From: Firmicutes bacterium UBA6132
Lineage (GTDB): Bacteria; Bacillota_A; Clostridia; Tissierellales; Sedimentibacteraceae
Assembly (NCBI GenBank): GCA_002435835.1
Contig: DIVM01000150.1
Span: forward strand, 1 to 17,779
DNA length: 17,779 bases
Reading direction: 5' to 3'
Below, in pieces: positions 1 to 8,028 of this stretch. A model generated the notes under the pieces. It did no database searches. It saw only the letters and a list, made by a program, of their open reading frames with translations, and had not been told where the DNA came from. The position numbers were made by a program, and so were the translations under genes. The first letter of the stretch is position 1; each line of letters begins with the position of its first letter.

Positions 1-1779
<1,779 letters not shown>

Positions 1780-1904
1780 TTTCGAAATATTAAGAAACCT
1801 AAAATAATTTGATTAATTATCAAAAACTTACATGAATATCACTGACAGTATAGGAACAAAATAACCAGATAATAATTTAATCTTCCCACATAAATAAAGC
1901 AATA

Positions 1905-1943
1905 CGGACCTTGAAATTAGTTTTCAAGATCCGAATTGTTTTT
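1905..1943. terminator. Rho-independent terminator between convergent genes, probably bidirectional
   Basis: The left arm CGGACCTTGAAA (1905-1916) pairs with TTTCAAGATCCG (1922-1933) around a 5-base loop, with one C/A mismatch on this strand that becomes a G-U wobble on the other. Five T residues follow at 1939-1943 on the plus strand, and an A-rich stretch precedes the stem (a T-rich tail on the minus strand). It would end the activator gene on one side and the long molybdenum operon on the other. Confidence 0.8.
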
Positions 1944-1959
1944 CTATACTAAATTTTAG

Positions 1960-2244
1960 TTAAACCACTAATTCATATTTATTGATTTCTGAACTTTTTC
2001 TAAATTTGCTTATTTCCGGAATTAATTTTTTATAGTGGTCTGATTTTATATGATTATTAAAGCATTCCATACTTTCCCATTCCTCTAACATGGTTAATAT
2101 TATTCTGTCGTTAATATCCTGATATAAGTTATATGATATGCAACCTGTTTCTTTTTGTGTTTCACGCACTAATTCTTCATATAACTTTAAAGCTTCATCC
2201 ACTTTCTCCTCATAAAAAAAACTCTTAGCTACAACTTTCAACAT
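1960..2244 (-). CDS. Antibiotic biosynthesis monooxygenase (ABM)-fold small protein, YgiN-like
   Basis: This 94-residue protein fits the ABM superfamily of ferredoxin-like dimers (YgiN-type quinol monooxygenases and relatives). Family features seen are the opening strand LKVVAKSFF, the helix with LYEELVRETQKETGCISYNLYQD, the strand ILTMLEEWES and the closing helix with HIKSDHYKKL. A longer frame begins at 2256, but that ATG lies inside the Shine-Dalgarno sequence; GGAGGT sits five to six bases before the ATG at 2244, so the shorter start is chosen. It is the last gene of the operon, 36 bases after the MOSC gene. A role in an anaerobe is unclear: several ABM proteins work without oxygen or cofactor, and some are isomerases or decyclases rather than monooxygenases. 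Family assignment is good, reaction unknown. Confidence 0.85.
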   Translation of the reverse strand: MLKVVAKSFFYEEKVDEALKLYEELVRETQKETGCISYNLYQDINDRIILTMLEEWESMECFNNHIKSDHYKKLIPEISKFRKSSEINKYELVV

Positions 2245-2280
2245 AATAACCTCCATGAAATTTTTATATTAACCAATTTA

Positions 2281-2715
2281 TTATATTATTTCTATACCAT
2301 CTCCAGGTTTAATCCAACCTGGTGATAATATTTTTGTAAATATGCCTTCTCTTGGCATTACACAGTCTCCGACTAATTGCCTTATTGCGCATCCTGTATG
2401 GCATTCCTTGCCTATTTGAGTAACTTCCATTAAAACTTCATCACCAACTTTAAGATTTGTGCCAATTGGCAATTCATAAAGCACAATTCCTTCTATTGTC
2501 AAATTTTCGGCAAATTTTCCTGGAGTTAAATTTTCTGCACCTTTTGCAATCATTTTATCAATACTTGTTTGTGATAAGAGGCTAACCTGCCTGTGCCAGT
2601 TGCCTGAATGTGCATCCCCTTCAAGACCATGGTTAACTTTAAAATACCCTTTTTCAATAGATGTTTTAACTACACCTTTTGTTTCGCTTATATTAATAGC
2701 AGTAACTTTAGCCAT
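2281..2715 (-). CDS. MOSC-domain protein (single domain, 144 aa)
   Basis: The MOSC domain is the sulfur-carrier fold found at the C-terminus of molybdenum cofactor sulfurases and in MOSC-only proteins. This copy is just the domain. The segment IGKECHTGCAIRQLVGDCVM at residues 101-120 holds Cys105, Cys109 and Cys118; Cys105 is the best candidate for the conserved carrier cysteine. It is followed by the family motif PREGIF. A strong ribosome site (AGGAGA, seven bases upstream) supports the ATG at 2715. It lies 20 bases after moaC, an arrangement common in Clostridia, which suggests a role in maturing or sulfurating the cofactor of the hydroxylase encoded upstream. The exact chemistry of stand-alone MOSC proteins is not established. 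Confidence 0.93.
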   Translation of the reverse strand: MAKVTAINISETKGVVKTSIEKGYFKVNHGLEGDAHSGNWHRQVSLLSQTSIDKMIAKGAENLTPGKFAENLTIEGIVLYELPIGTNLKVGDEVLMEVTQIGKECHTGCAIRQLVGDCVMPREGIFTKILSPGWIKPGDGIEII

Positions 2716-2735
2716 TTTAATTTCTCCTGATTTAA

Positions 2736-3212
2736 TTATTTTCTTTCATATAAACCCGTTTTTCCGCCTGATTTACGCAAGAGCATGATATCAGAAATAA
2801 CCATTTCTTTGTCAATTGCTTTACACATGTCATAAATAGTAAGACCTGCTGTTGATACAGCCATGAGAGCTTCCATTTCTACACCTGTTTGCCCTTTGTT
2901 TTTAACAATTGAAGTTATTTCAATTCTGCTTTTTTCATAGTCAAGCTGAAAACTAATGTCACATCCTGAAATCATAATTGGGTGGCACATTGGAATTATT
3001 TGAGAAGTATTTTTTGACCCCATTATTCCTGCAACCTGCGCAACAGCAAGTACATCTCCTTTTTTGATCGTACCTTCATAAATTCTTTCAAGAGTTTCTT
3101 TTTTCATATATACATAGCATTTTGCTAATGCTTCCCTGTTAGAATCTTCTTTTTCGCTTACATCAACCATTTTAGCTCTTCCCTCATGGTTTATATGAGT
3201 TAAATTTTCCAC
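2736..3212 (-). CDS. moaC: Cyclic pyranopterin monophosphate synthase MoaC
   Basis: MoaC converts the product of MoaA (3',8-cyclo-7,8-dihydro-GTP) to cyclic pyranopterin monophosphate, completing the first stage of molybdenum cofactor synthesis in the cytosol. The 158-residue length is normal. Residues known to be important in E. coli MoaC fall at the same numbers here: Lys51, His77 (in PMCHP), Glu112 and Glu114 (GVEMEAL), Asp128 and Lys131 (IYDMCKA). The C-terminal KSGGKTG motif is present. The start is GTG at 3212, one base after the moaA stop; its Shine-Dalgarno site AGGAGGT is made by the last codons of moaA, which implies coupled translation. Confidence 0.97.
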   Translation of the reverse strand: MENLTHINHEGRAKMVDVSEKEDSNREALAKCYVYMKKETLERIYEGTIKKGDVLAVAQVAGIMGSKNTSQIIPMCHPIMISGCDISFQLDYEKSRIEITSIVKNKGQTGVEMEALMAVSTAGLTIYDMCKAIDKEMVISDIMLLRKSGGKTGLYERK

Positions 3213-3213
3213 C

Positions 3214-4170
3214 TTAACCTCCTATCTGAAACATCATTCTGTGTGTAGAACTTTTTTTATCAACATCCATGTGATGCTCTTCAGGTTTATTATAAATTGT
3301 ATTTTTGATTAAATGAAGTAAGGCTCTATCATCATTAACAAATGGTTTTAAATTTATTTCTTCATCGGAATGAAGGCATGGTTTCAATGTTCCTGTTGAT
3401 GTTAATCTTAATCTGTTGCAGCTTGAGCAGAATTTACAGCTCATAGGGCTTATAAAACCAACAGTTCCAATAGCCCCTTTTGCTTTATATACTGATGCTA
3501 CATTACTTTTTTCTTCAACAGGATATAACTCAGGATATTTAAGAATTATTTCTTCAACGCTCATACTACATTTTTCATAGTATTTCAATCCCTCGCCTAT
3601 AGGCATTAACTCAATGAATCTGACGTTCATTGGAGATTTTCTGGTAAGATTTATAAAATCTTCTACTTCATCATCGTTTATACCTTTCATAAGTACTACA
3701 TTAATTTTAATAGGAGTTAACCCTAAACTAAAACATTTGTCTACTGCATTAAAAACTTTGTCCAAATCTCCGCCCCTGGTAATTGCTTTATACCTATCTT
3801 TTTTAAGCGTATCAAGGCTAATATTGACTCTGTTTAATCCTGCTTTTTTCAGATCAAAAGCCATATCTTCAAGCAATAACCCATTTGTAGTAATTGAAAT
3901 ATCATTAATTTTTTCAAATGACTTTGTATATGCAATGAGATTTTCAATTCCTTTTAATATCAACGGCTCTCCGCCTGTAAATCTCACTTTTTTTATACCA
4001 AGAGATGCACAAGTGCCTATTATTTTTTTTAATTCTTCAAATCTCAAAACATCTTCATGTTTTACTTTAGGTATTCCATTTTCAGGCATACAATATATGC
4101 ATCTTAAATTGCATCTGTCCGTAAGCGAAACCCTTAAGTAATCAATATTTCTTCCAGTTTTGTCACGCAT
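3214..4170 (-). CDS. moaA: GTP 3',8-cyclase MoaA (radical SAM)
   Basis: MoaA uses S-adenosylmethionine and two 4Fe-4S clusters to rearrange GTP in the first step of molybdenum cofactor synthesis. The radical-SAM cluster motif is Cys20, Cys24 and Cys27 ([10 protein letters not shown]), followed by the FTGGEPL SAM-binding motif. The second cluster is held by Cys248, Cys251 and Cys265 (C-x2-C-x13-C). The protein ends MFQIGG; the C-terminal Gly-Gly is required in this family because the tail enters the active site. The 318-residue length is slightly short but complete. A ribosome site (AGAGGTG) lies eight bases before the ATG. The 96-base gap from lplA is the second longest within the operon, so an extra internal promoter is possible, but none is clear. 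Confidence 0.98.
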   Translation of the reverse strand: MRDKTGRNIDYLRVSLTDRCNLRCIYCMPENGIPKVKHEDVLRFEELKKIIGTCASLGIKKVRFTGGEPLILKGIENLIAYTKSFEKINDISITTNGLLLEDMAFDLKKAGLNRVNISLDTLKKDRYKAITRGGDLDKVFNAVDKCFSLGLTPIKINVVLMKGINDDEVEDFINLTRKSPMNVRFIELMPIGEGLKYYEKCSMSVEEIILKYPELYPVEEKSNVASVYKAKGAIGTVGFISPMSCKFCSSCNRLRLTSTGTLKPCLHSDEEINLKPFVNDDRALLHLIKNTIYNKPEEHHMDVDKKSSTHRMMFQIGG

Positions 4171-4266
4171 TTAATTAGCACCTCTTGATAAATTATTTTA
4201 AATTCTTGCTTTAATATTGAAAAAATTGTAAACTTAAGCTTATAGCATATATATTAATCAAGTATA

Positions 4267-5250
4267 TTAGCTTTCTAATTCCTTTTCTATCCAATTTATT
4301 ATATCACTTGAAACTTCTTCATCTTTAACTTTATTTTTTATTATGCTTGTCAAAATATCTTTTTTAAATTTGCACCCTATCAATTTTTCAGAAAGACCTT
4401 TAAATATTTCTGTATCCATGGCATCTGTAAATATTTTAGAATCTGTTATTTCGCCATTGTTTAAAGAAAACTCAAATTCAGTTTCACCCCATGAAAATTT
4501 TTCTGTTAATGAAACATCAAATTTAGGGCTTTGTCCAAAACGCCATTCCCAAGAAGAATATTTTTCATATAAAACGGCGTTAATATTTTCAGCATAAATT
4601 TCATGAATAATTGTATTTTTATCTCCACCATATGTTTCAATAAATTTTTCACCAATCGTATGTTTTAAATTTTCAATTGTTACTTCATTATTATAATCAA
4701 TTAAATTAGTTACTCTTGAGCGCACTGAGTCAACACCTTTAGATTTTATTTTCTTTTCAGAAGATTTTAAATAATACCCAAGTTTTTCTAAATCTATATT
4801 AACCATAAGTGTTCCGTGGTGATATGACTTATCCTTAAAAGAATAATATGCATGTCCTGAAAATTTCTTTCCATCAATGAGCATATCATTTCTGCCGGAA
4901 AATTCTACATCCACATTAAATTTTTTTAAAGCATATATAATTATTGAAAGCTGTTTTTGTAAATCATAATGCTTTTTGTTCATTATAAAAGTAAAATTTA
5001 AATTTCCCATATCATGATAAACAGCTCCACCACCTGATAGCCTGCGTGCAAGCTTACCATTATCATCTTGTAACTTTTGCCAAGCACATTCTTTCCAAGC
5101 ATTCTGATTTTTTCCAATCACAACTGTATTTTCATTTTGCCAAAGATATAATATTATTTCATCTTCATCAACATTATTTAACAAATTTTCCTCTAAAGAT
5201 AAATTAAACCATGGATTAAATGAATCACTTTTAGCAAGTCGTAATATCAT
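4267..5250 (-). CDS. lplA: Lipoate-protein ligase A family enzyme
   Basis: The enzyme activates lipoate with ATP and attaches it to a lysine of lipoyl-domain proteins such as glycine-cleavage H protein or the E2 subunits of 2-oxoacid and acetoin dehydrogenases. Family motifs are clear: RRLSGGGAVYHD at residues 69-80, GRNDMLIDGKKFSGHAYY at 119-136 with Lys129 in the place of the catalytic lysine, and HHGTLMV at 144-150. The C-terminal accessory domain is present (WEWRFGQSPKFDVS onwards), so at 327 residues it is a full two-domain ligase that may need no separate partner. AAAGGATG precedes the ATG at 5250. No lipoyl acceptor protein is encoded in the window, which makes its place in a molybdenum hydroxylase operon odd. 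Confidence 0.93.
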   Translation of the reverse strand: MILRLAKSDSFNPWFNLSLEENLLNNVDEDEIILYLWQNENTVVIGKNQNAWKECAWQKLQDDNGKLARRLSGGGAVYHDMGNLNFTFIMNKKHYDLQKQLSIIIYALKKFNVDVEFSGRNDMLIDGKKFSGHAYYSFKDKSYHHGTLMVNIDLEKLGYYLKSSEKKIKSKGVDSVRSRVTNLIDYNNEVTIENLKHTIGEKFIETYGGDKNTIIHEIYAENINAVLYEKYSSWEWRFGQSPKFDVSLTEKFSWGETEFEFSLNNGEITDSKIFTDAMDTEIFKGLSEKLIGCKFKKDILTSIIKNKVKDEEVSSDIINWIEKELES

Positions 5251-5277
5251 ATTGCCACATCCTTTTGCTTTTAAATA

Positions 5278-5673
5278 CTAACTTACATAATGAATAAAAT
5301 TAAAAGCCTTACCCCTATTATTAATCAATTTACTTTGAACGATTTTTTCCGTTTCATTTATAATATTCTCTATTGTAGGATTATCTATTAAATTTACTTC
5401 TGTTTCTTCTTTATTAATATATTTTATATAAATGTTGTAAATATTTTTATCTATAAAAATTACAGCACCAGTCTTATTTGCATAATTTAAAATATTTTCT
5501 TCATCAATAATGTCGTAATTAAGGGTTTCAATGATTGCAGTGCTGATACCTTTTACTACAAGAGTTCTCGATGCTTTCATAACAATTGCTGCTTTTTCAC
5601 TGTTCGTAATTATTGTAACATCCGTACCATTGTTAATTATTCTTGTTATTCCATTATTAATTTTATCACACAT
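5278..5673 (-). CDS. Stand-alone transketolase C-terminal-domain-like protein
   Basis: From the 131-residue sequence I recognise the C-terminal domain shared by transketolase, DXP synthase and the beta subunit of E1 2-oxoacid dehydrogenases. The pattern is GTDVTIIT (residues 16-23), then KGISTAIIETL (41-51), then DEENILNYANKTGAVIFID (57-75). These line up with the family's strand-helix-strand layout (for example G-x-DVTII, then a GI-S segment, then DEE-IL--A--TGA). No thiamine-diphosphate or pyrimidine-binding domain precedes it: the upstream gene stops at 5739, so this is not simply the end of a larger enzyme. The frame is open to a TTG at 5721, but GGAGGT five bases before the ATG at 5673 makes that the better start. 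It lies 27 bases before lplA. It cannot catalyse ketol transfer alone; a partner, regulatory or vestigial role is inferred. The match is moderate and unaligned. Confidence 0.65.
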   Translation of the reverse strand: MCDKINNGITRIINNGTDVTIITNSEKAAIVMKASRTLVVKGISTAIIETLNYDIIDEENILNYANKTGAVIFIDKNIYNIYIKYINKEETEVNLIDNPTIENIINETEKIVQSKLINNRGKAFNFIHYVS

Positions 5674-5710
5674 AATTACCTCCAAGGCAGTTTTGTAAGC
5701 GTATAACATT

Positions 5711-5732
5711 ATAACCTTCAAATGAAGGTTAT
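5711..5732. repeat. Inverted repeat between the MBL and transketolase-C-like genes
   Basis: ATAACCTTCA (5711-5720) and TGAAGGTTAT (5723-5732) form a perfect ten-base inverted repeat with a very short loop. On the coding (minus) strand it falls just after the MBL stop and covers the alternative TTG start of the next gene. There is no good T-run, so it looks more like an mRNA processing or stability hairpin than a terminator. Confidence 0.6.
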
Positions 5733-5738
5733 TTTATG

Positions 5739-6590
5739 TTAGCTATTTTTATTCATAATATAATTGTAGCATTTACTTACGTTTGTTCTTTGAATATATT
5801 CCATCATTTCATCTTGACCAATGTCTACAGGTAATTGGGTATAATTTATTTTTTCAATGCATTCATCCTGAGACCAACCTTTTGCAATACCTTCAGCCAC
5901 TGCAGCAATCCATTTATAAATAATAGATAATTGTACATCTATATAATCTTTAGTTGCAACTGGCCCATGACCAGGAATTATATAATCAAAATCCAATGTT
6001 TTTAAGAAATGCAATGAATTAATAAGTTCATCAATATTAGCACTGTGTAGCCATGTTTGGCAGTCAACAAAAAGAGTATCTCCTACGAACACTACTCTTT
6101 CTTCTGGCACATGAACAGCTATTTGAGAATCTGCATGACCAGGTGTATGATATAAATTAAATGTATGATCTCCAACAGTTAAACTCATTTTGTCATTAAA
6201 TGTTATTTGAGGCATGTTTACTATATATTCTTCTCTTGAAGGCATGAGGTGTAAAGAATCCTTATCTTGACGAGTGAGTACATCAACACTGTAATCATAG
6301 CCATCCATTGTTCCAGGTACTAAGAAAAATGAATCTTTAATTTTTTCATGTCCTACTACCGGACATTCATTAGCAAACCAGTGGTTACCAAATATGTGGT
6401 CAATATGCGGTTCAGTGTTAATTAAATATTTTATTGGCCCTTTACTTTTTGCAAAATCTATCATTTCTAAAAGTGAGCTAATCAATTGTGCTGTATCTAT
6501 GAAAACAGCTCCTTCGCTTGTAAATACAATGCTTGAATTGCATCCTCTTATTTTCGTATTTGTGTATACATTTTCAGTTATTCTTTCCAT
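5739..6590 (-). CDS. MBL-fold metallo-hydrolase with an altered first metal ligand
   Basis: This 283-residue protein has the metallo-beta-lactamase fold. Metal ligands visible are His62, Asp64 and His65 (in TEPHIDH), His152 (HTPGH), Asp171 (GDTLF) and His208 (PGHGP). The usual motif is HxHxDH, but the first His is Glu60 here (EPHIDH), which would change the first metal site; ExHxDH variants are known in the superfamily. Such enzymes hydrolyse esters, thioesters, lactams or lactones, or act as redox proteins. It has no signal peptide, so it should be cytosolic. It follows the FAD subunit of the hydroxylase by about 50 bases with a GC-rich hairpin between, and may open a ring or hydrolyse a later intermediate of the same pathway; that is inference. 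Ribosome site AAAGGATGG precedes the ATG. Confidence 0.9.
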   Translation of the reverse strand: MERITENVYTNTKIRGCNSSIVFTSEGAVFIDTAQLISSLLEMIDFAKSKGPIKYLINTEPHIDHIFGNHWFANECPVVGHEKIKDSFFLVPGTMDGYDYSVDVLTRQDKDSLHLMPSREEYIVNMPQITFNDKMSLTVGDHTFNLYHTPGHADSQIAVHVPEERVVFVGDTLFVDCQTWLHSANIDELINSLHFLKTLDFDYIIPGHGPVATKDYIDVQLSIIYKWIAAVAEGIAKGWSQDECIEKINYTQLPVDIGQDEMMEYIQRTNVSKCYNYIMNKNS

Positions 6591-6610
6591 TGTTCCATCC
6601 TTTTTAAATA

Positions 6611-6631
6611 GGCGGCAGATCGACTGCCGCC
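6611..6631. repeat. GC-rich intercistronic hairpin
   Basis: GGCGGCAG (6611-6618) and CTGCCGCC (6624-6631) form a perfect eight-base stem with loop ATCGA, between the FAD subunit and the MBL gene. It is strikingly GC-rich against an AT-rich background. On the coding strand it is followed by TATTTAAAAA, not a strong T-run, so it may be a weak terminator or an mRNA-stabilising element that lowers expression of the downstream genes relative to the enzyme subunits. Confidence 0.75.
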
Positions 6632-6641
6632 AATAGTTTAT

Positions 6642-7508
6642 TTATTTTGCTCTTTCTAAAGCTTCTGTCAAAGCGTTTTTAGTCCATACTTTAACCATTT
6701 CTACCCTATACTCTTTAGTTGCACGTTGATCTGAAATAGGATTACATACTTCAGCTGCAACTTCAGCTGTTTTTTCTATAAGTTCTTCAGTTAAAACTTT
6801 TCCTATAATCATTTCCTCAGCTTGTTTTACTCTGATAGGTGTTGGTGCTACCGCTGCTAAAGATATAATTGCTTTTGCAACTTTTCCTTCGCTGTCCAAT
6901 GTTATGCTGCTTCCTGCTCCAACTATTGTTATGTCAGTGTCACCTCTGATAGCAAATTTTTTATAAGATGCTCCTGTATTTTTACGAGGATTTTGAAGTG
7001 TAAAGCTAACTACAAATTCGCCCTCACTTAATACAGTTTTTCCTACACCAACAAAGAAATCAATAATAGGTACTTGTCTTGTTCCATTTGGTCCAGCTAT
7101 ATTTATTAAAGCATCTGAAACTATAAGACCTTGTACTGCATCAGCACTTGGTGATGCATTGCATGCGTTTCCACCTATTGTAGCGATATTTCTTATTTGC
7201 ATGCTCGAAACATGTCCTGCAGCTTCTGCTAATGCTAAAAAGTTTTCTTTAACTTCTTCAGATAGTGAAATTGTTCTAAGCGTAGTCAAAGCACCTATTT
7301 CTAAACCATTAGCTGATTTTTTGATACCCTTTGCTTCTTTTATTCCTTGTAATCCTATAACTGTTTTAACTTTCATTACTCTATTTTTAAGCTTTGGAAC
7401 TAAATCCGTTCCACCTGCAACTAATTTAGCTTCTTTTCCATATTTAATAATTAACTCTGAACATTCATTTATGGAAGTTGGTTCATAATAGCTTTCAAAT
7501 CTTATCAT
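6642..7508 (-). CDS. Molybdenum hydroxylase FAD-binding subunit
   Basis: This is the medium (FAD) subunit of a xanthine dehydrogenase/CO dehydrogenase-family hydroxylase, passing electrons from the iron-sulfur subunit to the final acceptor. The 288-residue length matches CoxM-type subunits. The two FAD-pyrophosphate motifs are present: AGGTD at residues 31-35, and TIGGNACNASPSAD at 110-123. The CO_deh_flav_C-type C-terminal half follows (GASYKKFAIR, then ATKEYRVEMVKVW). The frame extends to a TTG at 7526, but GGGGAGG within those bases is the ribosome site for the ATG at 7508. That site overlaps the last codons of the 2Fe-2S subunit, whose stop is only two bases upstream, so the two are probably translationally coupled in matching amounts. 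Confidence 0.96.
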   Translation of the reverse strand: MIRFESYYEPTSINECSELIIKYGKEAKLVAGGTDLVPKLKNRVMKVKTVIGLQGIKEAKGIKKSANGLEIGALTTLRTISLSEEVKENFLALAEAAGHVSSMQIRNIATIGGNACNASPSADAVQGLIVSDALINIAGPNGTRQVPIIDFFVGVGKTVLSEGEFVVSFTLQNPRKNTGASYKKFAIRGDTDITIVGAGSSITLDSEGKVAKAIISLAAVAPTPIRVKQAEEMIIGKVLTEELIEKTAEVAAEVCNPISDQRATKEYRVEMVKVWTKNALTEALERAK

Positions 7509-7510
7509 TT

Positions 7511-8023
7511 TTATACCTCCCCACAAGTTTCTTTATACTCGCCATCACGTACTGCTTCTATAGCTTTTACTATTGCTTTATAACCTGTACAGCGGCACAT
7601 ATTTCCATGCAATCCTTCTCTGATATCATCTTCAGTAGCATTAGGATTTTCATCCAATATTGCTTTTGCAGTTAATATCATACCTGGAGTACAATATCCA
7701 CATTGTAATGCGAAATTATCTATAAAAGATTGTTGTAATGGATGCAAAGCATTTTTACCTTCTAATCCTTCAATAGTTGTTATTTTATGACCGTTAGCCT
7801 GTGAAATAAGAATTGAACAACTTTTCACAGCCATTCCATCCATAAGCAATGTACAAACACCACAGTTTCCGTCTTCGCAACCTATTTTTGTTCCAAGAAG
7901 TCCTAATTCTTCTCTTAAAACTTCTATTAACGTTTTATATGGCGGAACTATTAATGTATAATTTTTTCCATTTACTTCTAAATCTACAGTAATGCTTTCA
8001 AAGCTTTTGTCAACTATACTCAT
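7511..8023 (-). CDS. Molybdenum hydroxylase 2Fe-2S subunit
   Basis: This small subunit carries two 2Fe-2S clusters that wire the molybdenum site to FAD. All eight expected cysteines are present in its 170 residues: Cys49, Cys54, Cys57 and Cys69 for the plant-ferredoxin-type cluster (CEDGNCGVC, then SC), and Cys108, Cys111, Cys143 and Cys145 for the helical cluster (CGYC, then CRC). The loop GYCTPGM is typical; the conserved Gln before it (Gln107) normally contacts the pterin. The start at 8023 follows GGAGG, which overlaps the end of the large-subunit gene; only five bases separate the two coding regions. Confidence 0.98.
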   Translation of the reverse strand: MSIVDKSFESITVDLEVNGKNYTLIVPPYKTLIEVLREELGLLGTKIGCEDGNCGVCTLLMDGMAVKSCSILISQANGHKITTIEGLEGKNALHPLQQSFIDNFALQCGYCTPGMILTAKAILDENPNATEDDIREGLHGNMCRCTGYKAIVKAIEAVRDGEYKETCGEV

Positions 8024-8028
8024 TATTT

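Noticed and set aside
2401..2425. TGGCAT-TTGCC as a sigma-54 promoter
   Set aside because: The GG-to-GC spacing is two bases too short and it lies inside the MOSC coding region.
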